Both the position numbers and the translations under genes were made by a program. Positions 24,423 through 33,576 of a stretch of DNA of 64,000 bases are shown here, in pieces. Each line of letters opens with the position of its first letter. Positions within the stretch are counted from its first letter, which is position 1. The DNA lies in the NCBI RefSeq assembly GCF_017876295.1, contig NZ_JAGINT010000001.1:3100001-3164000 (forward strand), in the 5' to 3' direction. Source of the DNA: Kribbella aluminosa (lineage in GTDB: Bacteria > Actinomycetota > Actinomycetes > Propionibacteriales > Kribbellaceae). The notes beneath the pieces are model-generated. The model made no database searches, was not told the DNA's origin, and saw only the letters and a list, made by a program, of their open reading frames with translations.

Positions 24423-25266
24423 GGTCGTCGTCGCCGTCCCGCGGGTACGGCGGCGGCTGCTGCGCAAGCCGCGGATCGCGATTCCGCTCGGCGTGGTCGT
24501 GCTGATCCTGATCGTGGCCGCCGTACCGGGGCTGTTCGCGCCGACCGATCCGCGCGCCTGCGACCTCGGCAACAGCGGAAAGGGTCCGCTCGCGGGGCAC
24601 CCCTTCGGCTTCGACATCCAGGGCTGCGACCTGTACAGCAACGTCGTGTACGGGACGCGGTCGTCGGTGACGATCGGCCTCACGGTCACCACCGGGTGCG
24701 TGCTGATCGCGTTGGTGCTCGGCTGTCTGGCGGCGTACTACCGCGGCGCGGTCGATGCCGTGATCAGCCGGACGATGGACATCTTCTTCGGCTTCCCGGC
24801 GCTCGTCGGGCAGGTCGTCATCCTGAACACGCTGCACCAGCGGAACGTCGTGGTGGTGTCCTCCGTCCTGATCCTGTTCGCCTGGCCCGCGATGACCCGG
24901 CTGATGCGGTCGGCCGCGCTCGCGACCGTCGACCTGGACTTCGTGAAGGCGGCCCGCGGACTCGGCGCCGGACCGGTGCGGGTGATCGCCCGGCACGTGC
25001 TGCCGAACTCGTTCGCGCCGATCCTCGCGGTCGCCAGCCTCGGCGTCGGCGGGATGATCACCGCCGAATCCGCGCTGACGTTCCTGGGCGTCGGCCTGCG
25101 GGCGCCGTCGATCTCGTGGGGCGTCCAGCTGAACCAGGCGCAGGACTCGTTCCGCGATCACCCGCATCTGCTGCTGTTCCCGTCCTTGTTCCTGTCCGTG
25201 ACCGTGCTGGCGTTCGTGATGCTCGGCGACGCGTTGCGGGACGCCTTCGATCCGAGGTCGCGATGA
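24406..25266 (+). CDS. Peptide ABC transporter permease (DppC type)
   Basis: 286 aa. A basic N-terminus and first membrane helix precede the DppC-like core. The EAA loop is DFVKAARGLGAGPVRVIARHVLPNSFAPI and the C-terminus ends [13 protein letters not shown]. The start is a TTG at 24406 overlapping the dppB-like gene by 17 nt, with GAGGA upstream; no later start fits before the first helix. Confidence 0.9.
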   Translation: MPAATEVVVAVPRVRRRLLRKPRIAIPLGVVVLILIVAAVPGLFAPTDPRACDLGNSGKGPLAGHPFGFDIQGCDLYSNVVYGTRSSVTIGLTVTTGCVLIALVLGCLAAYYRGAVDAVISRTMDIFFGFPALVGQVVILNTLHQRNVVVVSSVLILFAWPAMTRLMRSAALATVDLDFVKAARGLGAGPVRVIARHVLPNSFAPILAVASLGVGGMITAESALTFLGVGLRAPSISWGVQLNQAQDSFRDHPHLLLFPSLFLSVTVLAFVMLGDALRDAFDPRSR

Positions 25267-26234
25267 CAACACTCCTGGAGGTCTCCGACCTGACCGTGGA
25301 GTTCCGGACGTCGCGGGGCTGGAACGTGGCCGTCGACGGCGTCGATCTCTCGCTCACCCCGGGGCGGACGCTGGCGGTGCTGGGGGAGTCCGGGTCGGGC
25401 AAGAGCGCGACGGCGCGGGCGATCATGGGCGTCCTGCCGGCTGGCGTCGGCCGGGTCGGCCGGGGTCGCGTGGTGCTGGACGGCCAGGACCTGTTGCAGT
25501 TGCCGGCGGAGAAACGCCGGAGAGTCCGGGGCGCTCGGGTCGGGATGGTGTTCCAGGACGCGCTGTCGGCGTTGAACCCGGTGCTGCCGGTCGGGTACCA
25601 GATCGGCGAGGGGTGCCGTGTGCACCTGGGGATGTCGCGGCGCGCGGCCCGGAAGCGTGCGCTGGAGTTGCTGGACCTGGTCGGTATCCCCGATGCGGCC
25701 CGGCGGATCGACGACTATCCGCACCAGTTCTCCGGCGGGATGCGGCAGCGGGTGATGATCGCGACCGCGCTGGCCGCCGACCCGGAGATCCTGATCGCCG
25801 ACGAGCCGACGACCGCGCTGGACGTCACCGTGCAGGCGCAGATCCTGCAGTTGCTCGCGTCCCTGCAGGCGGATCGGCAGATGAGCCTGATGCTGATCAC
25901 CCACGACATGGGCGTGGTGGCCGGGATGGCGGACGACATCCTGGTGATGTACGCCGGACGCGTCGTCGAGCAGGGTCCCGCTGACGACGTGTTCGAACGG
26001 CCCGCGCATCCGTACACGCGGGCACTGCTGGATTCGATCTGTACGGCGGACCGGAAGGGCCAGCCGCTCCGGGTGATCAGCGGGCAGCCGCCCGACCTCG
26101 GGAACCTGCCGTCCGGTTGCGCGTTCCGTACCCGCTGCGCCCAGGCGGCCGACATCTGCAGGACGACGCCGCCGGTCATGGCCGTCTCGCCGGTCCATCA
26201 GGCCGCATGCCACTTCGCGGGAGGTGCAGGATGA
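25263..26234 (+). CDS. Peptide ABC transporter ATPase (DppD type)
   Basis: 323 aa. Walker [12 protein letters not shown]-loop [12 protein letters not shown], signature SGGMRQRV, Walker [14 protein letters not shown]-loop ITHDMG. The C-terminal oligopeptide-transporter extension is present ([20 protein letters not shown] with paired Cys). The ATG overlaps the previous stop. Confidence 0.93.
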   Translation: MTTLLEVSDLTVEFRTSRGWNVAVDGVDLSLTPGRTLAVLGESGSGKSATARAIMGVLPAGVGRVGRGRVVLDGQDLLQLPAEKRRRVRGARVGMVFQDALSALNPVLPVGYQIGEGCRVHLGMSRRAARKRALELLDLVGIPDAARRIDDYPHQFSGGMRQRVMIATALAADPEILIADEPTTALDVTVQAQILQLLASLQADRQMSLMLITHDMGVVAGMADDILVMYAGRVVEQGPADDVFERPAHPYTRALLDSICTADRKGQPLRVISGQPPDLGNLPSGCAFRTRCAQAADICRTTPPVMAVSPVHQAACHFAGGAG

Positions 26235-27232
26235 CCGCAGTACTTCGAGCCAGCGGCGTACGGCGTACTTTCCGGATCGGCGGACTGCTGGCCGGGCGGC
26301 GGGGGACCGTGCATGCGGTGGACGGGGTCGATCTGGAGCTCCGCAGCGGCGAGACGCTCGGCATCGTCGGCGAATCGGGGTCCGGGAAGTCGACGCTGGC
26401 GCAGCTACTGGTCGGGATGGAGCGCCCCAGCGCGGGCGAGATCGAGTTGCTCGGCGAGCCGCTGCACACGATGCGCGGCCGGCGGCTACGGCGGGCGCGG
26501 CGCGACATCCAGCTGGTGCACCAGGATCCGTACACGTCGCTGGATCCGCGGATGACGGTCGGCGCGATCGTCCGCGAACCGCTGGAGATCCACCCTGACG
26601 TCGTACCGCGCGGCGACCGGACGAAGGCGGTCGCGGAGTTGCTGGAGATGGTCGGGCTGAACCCGGACCAGTCCGAGCGGCTGCCGCACCAGTTCTCCGG
26701 CGGCCAGCGGCAACGAGTCGGTATCGCGCGGGCGCTGGCGTTGCGGCCGAAGGTGCTGGTGTGCGACGAGCCGGTGTCGGCGTTGGACGTGTCGGTGCAG
26801 GCGCAGATCGTCAACCTGCTCGAACAGCTGCAGCGGGAGCGGGGCATTGCCTACGTATTCATCGCGCACGATCTCGCGGTGGTGCAGCACATCGCGGACC
26901 GGGTCGCGGTGATGTACCTCGGGCGGTTCGTCGAGGAGGGGGATTCGGTGCAGGTGTACGACCGGCCGCGGCACCCGTACACGAAGGCGCTGCTCGCGGC
27001 GGCGCCGGTCCCGGACCGGTCGGCGCGGCACCGGCCACCCGAGATCGTGCTGCGCGGCGAGCCGCCGAGCCCGCTGGATCCGCCGTCCGGCTGCCACTTC
27101 CGCACGCGGTGCTGGCTGGCCGAGGACCGCTGCGCCGCCGACGATCCCGCGTTGCTGCGGATCGGGGCGAGTGCGGTGGCGTGCCACTTCCCGCTGGCCG
27201 AACCGTTGCCGGAGGCAACCCATGCCGGATGA
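26231..27232 (+). CDS. Peptide ABC transporter ATPase (DppF type)
   Basis: 333 aa. Walker [43 protein letters not shown]-loop IAHDLAV. The C-terminal domain has PSGCHFRTRCWLAEDRC. The ATG overlaps the dppD-like stop. Its last 11 bases overlap the aminopeptidase start, tying uptake to peptide hydrolysis. Confidence 0.93.
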   Translation: MTAVLRASGVRRTFRIGGLLAGRRGTVHAVDGVDLELRSGETLGIVGESGSGKSTLAQLLVGMERPSAGEIELLGEPLHTMRGRRLRRARRDIQLVHQDPYTSLDPRMTVGAIVREPLEIHPDVVPRGDRTKAVAELLEMVGLNPDQSERLPHQFSGGQRQRVGIARALALRPKVLVCDEPVSALDVSVQAQIVNLLEQLQRERGIAYVFIAHDLAVVQHIADRVAVMYLGRFVEEGDSVQVYDRPRHPYTKALLAAAPVPDRSARHRPPEIVLRGEPPSPLDPPSGCHFRTRCWLAEDRCAADDPALLRIGASAVACHFPLAEPLPEATHAG

Positions 27233-29915
27233 CGGCGGGCTGACCGCAGCGGAGGCGGCAGCCCGATCGGCCGTGGTGTCGGTGACGTCGTACGACGTGA
27301 CGCTCGACCTGACCGGTCTGCTCACGGGGGAGTACTTCGGGTCGCGGAGCGTCGTGGAGTTCACGTACGACGGGACCGGCGGGCCGGGGATGACGTGGAT
27401 CGATCTGGTCGCCGACCGGGTCGAGCAGGTGCTGCTCGACGGCGTGCCGCTCGACCCCGACGAGGTTGTCCGCGGCGACCGCCTCCGCCTCGCCCCACTC
27501 GGCGGCCCACACCGGCTCGACATCCAAGCCCGCCACCACACCGCCTCAGGCCGAGGCCTCTCGAAAACCACAGACCCCACCCCACCCACAGCACCGACGG
27601 CACCCACCGCACTCACGGCACCCACCGCACTCACGGCACCCACCGCACTCACGGCACCCACCGCACTCACGGCACCCACCGCGCCCGCGGCACCCACCCC
27701 ACCCGCGGCACCCACCGCGCCCGGGGCGCCCGCGCCAGCCGCGTCCACGCGCACGGCGCCCGTGGCGCCGCCCGCGCCCGCTGCTGGGTGCGTGGGGGAT
27801 GGTGTAGATGCGGTGTATGCGTGGACGCAGTTCCAGCCGTTCGACGCGCGCCGGGCGTTTGCTTGTTTCGATCAGCCTGACCTGAAGGCGACGTTCGCGT
27901 TCGAGGTGCGGGTGCCGCCGAACTGGCACTGTGTGAGCAACCAGCGGGAGACCGAGGTCGTCGAGGACGGGGACACCGCGGTGTGGCGGTTCCCACCGAC
28001 GCCGCGATTGCCGACGTACGCCACGGCTGTGTGCGCGGGGCCGTTCCACGTCGTCAGGTCCGAGGGGATGGCCGTCTTCGCGCGCCGCTCGCTGGCGGAG
28101 CCGTTGGAGGCGAACGCCGGCGAGATCTTCGACCTGAGCAGGCGGGCGATGGTGCTCTTCGAGGACGCGTTCGGGGTGGCGTTCGACGGCGATTCGTACG
28201 ACCACGTGTTCCTGCCCGACCAGCCCGGTGCGATGGAGAACCACGGTTGCGTGACCTGGAACGACCAGGTCCTCTACCGCTCCGAGCCGACCGCCGAGCA
28301 ACGCCGCCGGCGGGCGCTGGTACTGCTGCACGAACTGTCACACATGTGGTTCGGCAACCTGGTGACGCCGCAATGGTGGGACGGCCTCTGGCTGAGCGAA
28401 TCCTTCGCCGACTGGGCCGCCCTATGGGCCGCCGCCGAACTCGGCGTCCTGGACCGCCGCTGGTCGGTAGCAACCGCCCTCGAAAAGGAACGCGCGGCCG
28501 ACGCCGACCTGCTGTCCTCGACCCACCCGGTCAGCCGCCCGATCCCCGACATCGCCACGACCGAAGCGAACTTCGACGCGATCACCTACGCCAAGGGCGC
28601 GTGCATGCTCCGCCACCTGGTCACGCTGATCGGCGAGAAGGCCTTCCTCGAAGGACTCCGTATGTACTTCACGCAGTACGCCGGCGCCAACGGCAGCCTT
28701 CCCGCACTACTCACCGCCGTCCAGCCCTTCACTCCCGTCGACCTCCGCAGCTGGTCAAGATCCTGGCTCGAGTCGAGCGGCATCAACACACTCTCCCTGA
28801 ACGGCCGCACTCTGGAGCAGGACAACCCGTCCCGGCCTCACACCCTTTCCATCGGCGTCTACGCAGGCGCCCCGCTCAAGGAAATAGACCGAGTAGATGT
28901 CACGCTGACGGAAGCCCGGATCGACCTGCCCGCGGGCGTGCCGTCCGCGCCGTTGCTGCTGCTCGACGACCGCGACACGACGTACGCGATCCTCCGCCCC
29001 GACCAGCAGTCGATCCGTACCCTCGTCTCCGCCGGCGCCGAGCTGACCGACCCAGTCGCGCGCAACACGGCCCGCCGCACCCTCCGAGGCCTCCTCCTCA
29101 CCGGCGAACTACCCGCAGCCGACGCGGTCACCTACGCAGCCACATCCCTGACCACCGAACCAGACCCCATCCACCTCAAAGCCCTGGCAACCCTCGCCAC
29201 CGAAGCAACCACCATCTACGCCAACCCCACCCAACGACCACTCCTCGAACACCAACTAGCCACGGCAATCCTCAACAGACTCACCACGCGTGGCGTGCTC
29301 GCCGTTCCAGCCGCCTCCGAGGGTGCCGGCGCGTGGCTTGTGCTGGTCGAGGCGTTGGGTGAGTCTGCTGGGACCGGGGATCAGTTGGAGTTGGTGGAGC
29401 GGCTGCTGGAGGAGGCCGACCTGCCACAGTCGGTCCGGTGGCGGTTGCTCGCCCGGCTGGTTGCACTCGGGTTCGCCGGGGCCGAGGAGATCGAAGCCGA
29501 GCAGACCCGCGACCCCGACCCGGACGCCGACTGGCAAGCTGCGGCGGCCCTCGCGGCTGCGCCTACTGCGGCCGCGAAGGACCACGCGCTCGACCTGCTG
29601 CTGACAGCCCCCGGCATACCATCCGCCATACTGCGAACCTTCGGGTCAGCACTCTGGCACCCCCGCCACACGTCCCTCCTCGCCACCCGCTCACTCGACT
29701 TCCTCGAGCGACTCGTCCCGTTCGCCAGAACCACCGACTGGCCCACCGCAGCCCGTGTCGCCCGCTACGCCTTCCCGACCTCCGGCATCAGCCAACCGCT
29801 GATCACTCGTATCCACGAGCTCACCCCCGACCTCCCCCCGCTCCTCCGCCAAACCCTGCAAGACCAGGCCGAACTCGCCACTCGAGCACTCCAAGCCCGC
29901 CCAACCGCCCCATAG
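27222..29915 (+). CDS. pepN: M1-family aminopeptidase N with a repeat insertion
   Basis: About 897 aa. Catalytic parts are intact: GAMEN exopeptidase motif (residues 336-340), zinc site HELSHMWFGN with HExxH at 370-374, and the Glu ligand in LWLSESFADW near 393. The ATG at 27222 has GGAGG upstream and overlaps the importer ATPase by 11 nt, so imported peptides would be trimmed to amino acids. Odd feature: at about residues 122-190 the usual HRFxDPxDG-type linker before YxYTQFEPFDARRxFACFDQPDLKATF is replaced by an Ala/Pro/Thr repeat tract encoded by 18-bp repeats. The tract lies in the N-terminal domain, away from the active site. Confidence 0.9.
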   Translation: MPDDGGLTAAEAAARSAVVSVTSYDVTLDLTGLLTGEYFGSRSVVEFTYDGTGGPGMTWIDLVADRVEQVLLDGVPLDPDEVVRGDRLRLAPLGGPHRLDIQARHHTASGRGLSKTTDPTPPTAPTAPTALTAPTALTAPTALTAPTALTAPTAPAAPTPPAAPTAPGAPAPAASTRTAPVAPPAPAAGCVGDGVDAVYAWTQFQPFDARRAFACFDQPDLKATFAFEVRVPPNWHCVSNQRETEVVEDGDTAVWRFPPTPRLPTYATAVCAGPFHVVRSEGMAVFARRSLAEPLEANAGEIFDLSRRAMVLFEDAFGVAFDGDSYDHVFLPDQPGAMENHGCVTWNDQVLYRSEPTAEQRRRRALVLLHELSHMWFGNLVTPQWWDGLWLSESFADWAALWAAAELGVLDRRWSVATALEKERAADADLLSSTHPVSRPIPDIATTEANFDAITYAKGACMLRHLVTLIGEKAFLEGLRMYFTQYAGANGSLPALLTAVQPFTPVDLRSWSRSWLESSGINTLSLNGRTLEQDNPSRPHTLSIGVYAGAPLKEIDRVDVTLTEARIDLPAGVPSAPLLLLDDRDTTYAILRPDQQSIRTLVSAGAELTDPVARNTARRTLRGLLLTGELPAADAVTYAATSLTTEPDPIHLKALATLATEATTIYANPTQRPLLEHQLATAILNRLTTRGVLAVPAASEGAGAWLVLVEALGESAGTGDQLELVERLLEEADLPQSVRWRLLARLVALGFAGAEEIEAEQTRDPDPDADWQAAAALAAAPTAAAKDHALDLLLTAPGIPSAILRTFGSALWHPRHTSLLATRSLDFLERLVPFARTTDWPTAARVARYAFPTSGISQPLITRIHELTPDLPPLLRQTLQDQAELATRALQARPTAP
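27599..27742 (+). repeat. In-frame 18-bp tandem repeat inside the aminopeptidase gene
   Basis: Eight consecutive 18-bp units. Four are identical (GGCACCCACCGCACTCAC from 27599 to 27670) and four are degenerate (27671-27742). Each encodes six residues (TALTAP-like), so copy-number change keeps the frame. Identity of the first four suggests recent expansion. Confidence 0.95.
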
Positions 29916-30594
29916 GCATCGAACCTGAGCGTCTCCCGCTTCGCGAACCTGTTCCGAGCAGCAGCCATCGATCCTCACTGCCCAGACACCCCGACGACGG
30001 CTGCGCCTGGATGCCATGACCGACTATTACCAGGCGTAGCCGGTCATGAGATCCGGTGGCATGCGTGTCGACGACGCTCGAAAACGAGGCCATAGCGACG
30101 GACCGGCCTCAGATCCGAGGGTTGCCGACAGGGTGGATGATCGGTGGTTGCAGCCGAGCGCGGTGTGCGAGTGCGTGCTGGGCGCCTCACAGTTGAGCTG
30201 AGGCACGGCGTCGAGGCCTTCTGATCGGATTGCAGCCCGCGTTGAACACGGTGATGAACGCCTTGGGCGACAGCGGTGGGTGGGGACCGCCCTCGGATCC
30301 GCCGTCAAGTTGGGACCCGGGTAGCCGGGGTGCGGGCGGTGCCTGCGGAGATGCACACTCGCCCTGACCGTCTGGTCCGGCTTCCTCCGGTTTGGTCCGG
30401 CTGGCCTCCGGCTTCCTCCGGCCTCCGGCTTCCTCCGGCCTCTGGCCTCCGGCTTCGTCCGGTTTCGTCCGGCTTCCTCGAACTTCCTCCGGTTTCGTCC
30501 GGCGTCCTCTGGCCTTCGGCTTCGTCCGGCTTCGGGCCGGGGCTCTGAGTGGGTCGCCGGTTGTGTGTCCGGGCCTGGGTGCGCTGTGGGCCGC
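29916..30594. other. Gene-poor gap between the convergent aminopeptidase and DUF222 genes
   Basis: No family is recognisable on either strand. A minus-strand frame of about 109 codons (30027-30356) has no plausible start or composition. It contains an 8-bp inverted repeat CATGACCG/CGGTCATG (30015-30022, 30041-30048) and a long low-complexity repeat tract (30374-30540). Confidence 0.5.
30374..30540. repeat. Low-complexity TCCGGCTTCC-type repeat tract
   Basis: About 165 nt of imperfect tandem copies of TCCGGCTTCC, CTCCGGCCTC and TCGTCCGGTT-like units, strongly pyrimidine-biased on the plus strand. It lies just beyond the 3' end of the DUF222 gene, whose own 3' part is repetitive too. Confidence 0.8.
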
Positions 30595-32517
30595 TCAGGT
30601 TTGGGCGAACGGCGGGCCTGGGCCGGCTTCGGTCTCCTGACCGGTCTCGGCCGGGGTGGTGGTGGTGCCCCAGACCGCGAACCGCGCTGCCTCCGCGAGG
30701 GTCGTGTCGTCGGACTTCCAGCGGCCGGTTCGTGCTGCTATCGCCGAAGCTGCGAGCGAGGCGGGTGTGTTGCACGGCTCGGCTGCCCGCGTCGTGGTGC
30801 GAGGGCCGGGAGTACCGGTGGATCCGCGTGCGTCGCCTGGCCCATCGAGACGTACGTCGGCCGTGGGCGTTCGACCGGCGTCGGAGTGGCCGGGCGGTGG
30901 TGATGCCGGGGCCGGGGCTGGTGATGGTGCCGGCGGTGATGCAGGTGGTGCCGGTGATGGTGCCGGTGATGGTGGTGGTGTCGGTACTGGTGCAGGTGTC
31001 GGTGCAGGTGTCGGTGCCGGTGCCGGTGCTGGTGCAGGCGGCGGTGCAGGTGCTGGTGCTGGTGGTGATGCGGTGTCCGGGGGTGGGCCTGGGTGGGGTG
31101 GTGGGTCGGCCCAGGTGGGGCGGGTGACGTGGACGGTGTTGCTGGTGATGGTGATGTTCCAGTGGCCGGCGTGGAGGTCGGTGTGGTGCCGGCGGCAGAG
31201 CAGGACGAGGTTTGTCAGGGCTGTCGGGCCGCCGTCTATCCAGGAGATCAAATGGTGTGCGTCGCACATGACTGGGGGTGCTGCGCAGACGACGCAGCCG
31301 CGGTCGCGGGTGTTCAGGGCGCGGCGGATGGCTTTGGTGACGAGGCGTTCGCGGCGGCCGACGTCGAGGGGTTCGGACTGTGAGCCGAGCACGATGGGGA
31401 TGATGTTGGCGTCGCAGGCGAGGCGGCGGATGGTGGCGGCGGACAGGCCGTTGCTGTAGACGGTTTGGCCGATCGCGTTCGCGGTGGCTGCTTTGAGGTC
31501 TTGCAGGTCGATGGTGACGGTGATGTTCGCCTTCGCCCCGAACCCAGGTACCACGTCATCAGCCGAGCGGGTTGTCACACCAGCACCTGCAGGAGTCGTC
31601 GCCGTGGCACCGGTGCCGTGTATACGGGTTGGCGCCCAGTTCCCCGGGTCGGCGGTTGCATCGTGGGCCGGGTCGGGTGTGGACGCGTTGTTCGTGGGGG
31701 TTGGTGCGGTGCGGGGGTCTGCTGTGGTGGGGGTGTTTGGGTTGGGGGTGTTTGGGGTGGGGCGGGGGATGGTGGGGGGTGGGGTGCCTGCGTCGAGGGC
31801 GGTGGCGGCGAGGGTCAGGGTTGTGGTGAGGGCGTCGGCTTGGCGTTTTTCGCGGGAGCGGGGGTCGGGGGTGCCGTCGAGGGTTTTGTGGGGGCGGGCT
31901 CCGGTGGTGATGAGGGTGCGGAGGAGTTCGGCGTTTTCGTTGGCGAGGTAGCCCTTGAATTTCACGCCGCGGTCGATGGAGGCGAGGGTGAGGGTTTCGC
32001 GGGCGGCGGCTTTGTGTTCTTCGGGTTCGGGGCCGTCGGTGTCGAGGATGTTGCGGGCTGCGACGGTGGCTTTGCGGAGTTCGGCGGGTGGGAGGTGGGT
32101 GAGGGCGGCGAGTTCGCGTTCGGCGCATTCCAGGTCGGCGACCGGGACGGTGTTGGGGGTTTTTTCGAGTTCGAGGACGATGGCTTCGGCTTGGGCGGGG
32201 CGTAGTACGACGTCGGCGGTGAGGTCCCCAGGGAGGTCTGCGGGGAGTGCGGCGGTGACGGCGGGGTATTTGGGTAGGGCGCGGGCGAGGTGGACGTCGC
32301 GGTGGGCGCGGTAGTGGTCGAGGCGGTAGCGGTACTGGATGTATTGGGTGGTGTTGCGGGCGCCGGTCTTTTCGGCGTGGCCGGTGTTGTCGAGGGCGGC
32401 GATGAGCCGCAGGCGGCGGGTCTGCCGGCGGGCGAGGTCGGCGTCGGCGTCGTCGAGGGCGCGCACGAGCTCGTGCTCGCTCATCAGCTCGGGTGGCCGC
32501 TCGCCGAAGTCTTCCAT
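30595..32517 (-). CDS. DUF222 (13E12-repeat) HNH endonuclease-domain protein
   Basis: About 640 aa. The N-terminal DUF222 region (SEHELVRALDDADADLARRQTRRLRLIAALD) is followed by conserved DUF222 helices. A complete HNH site lies at about residues 415-460: CVVCAAPPVMCDAHHLISWIDGGPTALTNLVLLCRRHHTDLH, with the paired cysteines of a zinc-stabilised beta-beta-alpha-metal fold. Two low-complexity insertions are present: Thr/Pro/Asn before the HNH core and a long Pro/Ala/Ser repeat after it. The family is multicopy in actinomycetes and its role is unsettled. The ATG at 32517 is preferred; a GTG at 32535 has GGAGG only two bases away. Confidence 0.85.
   Translation of the reverse strand: MEDFGERPPELMSEHELVRALDDADADLARRQTRRLRLIAALDNTGHAEKTGARNTTQYIQYRYRLDHYRAHRDVHLARALPKYPAVTAALPADLPGDLTADVVLRPAQAEAIVLELEKTPNTVPVADLECAERELAALTHLPPAELRKATVAARNILDTDGPEPEEHKAAARETLTLASIDRGVKFKGYLANENAELLRTLITTGARPHKTLDGTPDPRSREKRQADALTTTLTLAATALDAGTPPPTIPRPTPNTPNPNTPTTADPRTAPTPTNNASTPDPAHDATADPGNWAPTRIHGTGATATTPAGAGVTTRSADDVVPGFGAKANITVTIDLQDLKAATANAIGQTVYSNGLSAATIRRLACDANIIPIVLGSQSEPLDVGRRERLVTKAIRRALNTRDRGCVVCAAPPVMCDAHHLISWIDGGPTALTNLVLLCRRHHTDLHAGHWNITITSNTVHVTRPTWADPPPHPGPPPDTASPPAPAPAPPPAPAPAPAPTPAPTPAPVPTPPPSPAPSPAPPASPPAPSPAPAPASPPPGHSDAGRTPTADVRLDGPGDARGSTGTPGPRTTTRAAEPCNTPASLAASAIAARTGRWKSDDTTLAEAARFAVWGTTTTPAETGQETEAGPGPPFAQT
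30895..31090. repeat. GGTGCCGGTGATGGT-type repeat within the DUF222 gene
   Basis: Hexamer and nonamer repeats (plus-strand GGTGCN, GGTGTCGGT) coding on the minus strand for the Pro/Ala/Ser tail. They keep the frame and give the protein its disordered C-terminal stretch. Confidence 0.75.
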
Positions 32518-32585
32518 GCCCCAAACTCTAGACACGGCCTCCGACAGTTTTCAAAGCCGGATCCCCTTCAAAACAAGGGAAAATG

Positions 32586-32626
32586 TTATCCACAGATTCG
32601 CACGACCGCGACGACCCTGTGGATAT
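32586..32626. other. Inverted pair of DnaA-box-like 9-mers upstream of the DUF222 gene
   Basis: TTATCCACA at 32586-32594 equals the DnaA-box consensus. TGTGGATAT at 32618-32626 is its inverted counterpart with one change. They lie 70-110 nt before the DUF222 start. Two boxes without dnaA or dnaN neighbours do not make an origin, so a regulatory or structural role is more likely. Confidence 0.55.
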
Positions 32627-32639
32627 TGCCTCAGGCAAC

Positions 32640-33350
32640 CATTAGATCGGGCGGGCCGCGGTGTGGCGCGACTTCCACCAAGGTGCTGGCCTGGCGCAGG
32701 AGGCGGAGTCCAGGCTGTTGCGGGCACGGCTGGAAGGATGCGCTCGCGCCCAAGTGGTGGCGGGGGCAGGGAGTGGAGTACGTCGGCATTCCGGGCCTGC
32801 GCGCCTTGCGTACTGGCCGGAGCGAGCTTGGGCTTCGGGTGGCCCATCGCGTTGAGGTGGGGGATGGGGAGGCGGTGGCGAGGTTGTTGGCGGTCGTCGT
32901 GGCTGCTTCCGGGTTGTTCTCGGGGAGAGTTCCTTCAGCAGGATGCGGGAGCGGTCTTGGTCGCCGAGGTTGATGAGGAGTATGCCGAGTCGCGCGGGAA
33001 TCGGACGGGGCGTGGCCCGAGTTGTACGCGAGCAGTAGGTGGAGTGTCGGTGTCGTTGCGTTCGGCACTCATCCGGCCGAGGGCGATCGCCGTCTTCGCC
33101 GGGCGTCGGGTGCTCGGGTTGTCGATCGCGAGGTGCAGTTGCTCGACGACCTCGGGCTCTCGGCCGGGATGCAGGAGCAGCAGGGCGCGGCGCAGGGCGA
33201 GGTCGGGTTCCGCGTCGGGCCGGTCAGTGCAAGCCCCGGCCGGCACCGCCATCGAGTTCGAGTGTGCGGAACGGCCGGCGCCAGGAACAGGAGACCGATC
33301 CATTACACGCGCCGCCGGCCAACTGCGGTGGCGCCGCGTCCCTTGCCGCG
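32640..33350 (-). pseudogene. Decayed region, possible frameshifted remnant
   Basis: No intact gene. On the minus strand, protein-like pieces appear in successive frames: LHPGREPEVVEQLHLAIDNP and PAKTAIALGR in one, LHLLLAYNSGH in the next, ARLGILLINLGDQDRSRILLKEL in the third. Read together they suggest helical (TPR-like) protein broken by indels. The parent family is not recognised. The alternative is ordinary noncoding high-GC DNA with chance frames. Confidence 0.3.
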
Positions 33351-33380
33351 CAGCATGCGGCTTCAGAGCAGGCTGGGAAC

Positions 33381-33566
33381 CCTGCCCCTGCTCGCTACGG
33401 CGCAGGGTTCCCAGCGGGCAACCAGAGCGGGCGCGCCGTACCCCTGCCCCTGCTCGCTACGGCGCAGGGTTCCCAGCGGGCAACCAGAGCGGGCGCGCCG
33501 TACCCCTGCCCCTGCTCGCTACGGCGCAGGGTTCCCAGCGGGCAACCAGAGCGGGCGCGCCGTACC
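33381..33566. repeat. Three perfect 62-bp tandem repeats
   Basis: Exact copies at 33381-33442, 33443-33504 and 33505-33566. Each begins CCTGCCCCTGCTCGCTACGG and ends GGGCGCGCCGTACC. The unit length is not a multiple of three and no frame is favoured, so it is noncoding. A 14-bp perfect stem (33372-33385 with 33402-33415) spans the start of the first copy. The array ends 10 nt from the stop of the minus-strand amidohydrolase and may act as its transcript end. Confidence 0.97.
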
Positions 33567-33576
33567 CCAGCCCCTG

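Noticed and set aside
30027..30356. 109-codon minus-strand frame in the convergent gap
   Set aside because: No recognisable domain, low-complexity start and a hairpin at its end; not enough to call a gene.
32586..32626. DnaA-like boxes as a replication origin
   Set aside because: Only two boxes, no AT-rich unwinding region and no dnaA, dnaN or partition genes nearby.
33381..33566. 62-bp repeats as a CRISPR array
   Set aside because: Copies are contiguous with no unique spacers and there are no cas genes.
29916..33576. An insertion sequence or prophage fragment in the repeat-rich zone
   Set aside because: No transposase, integrase or terminal inverted repeats with target duplication could be found; only the DUF222 HNH gene and simple repeats.
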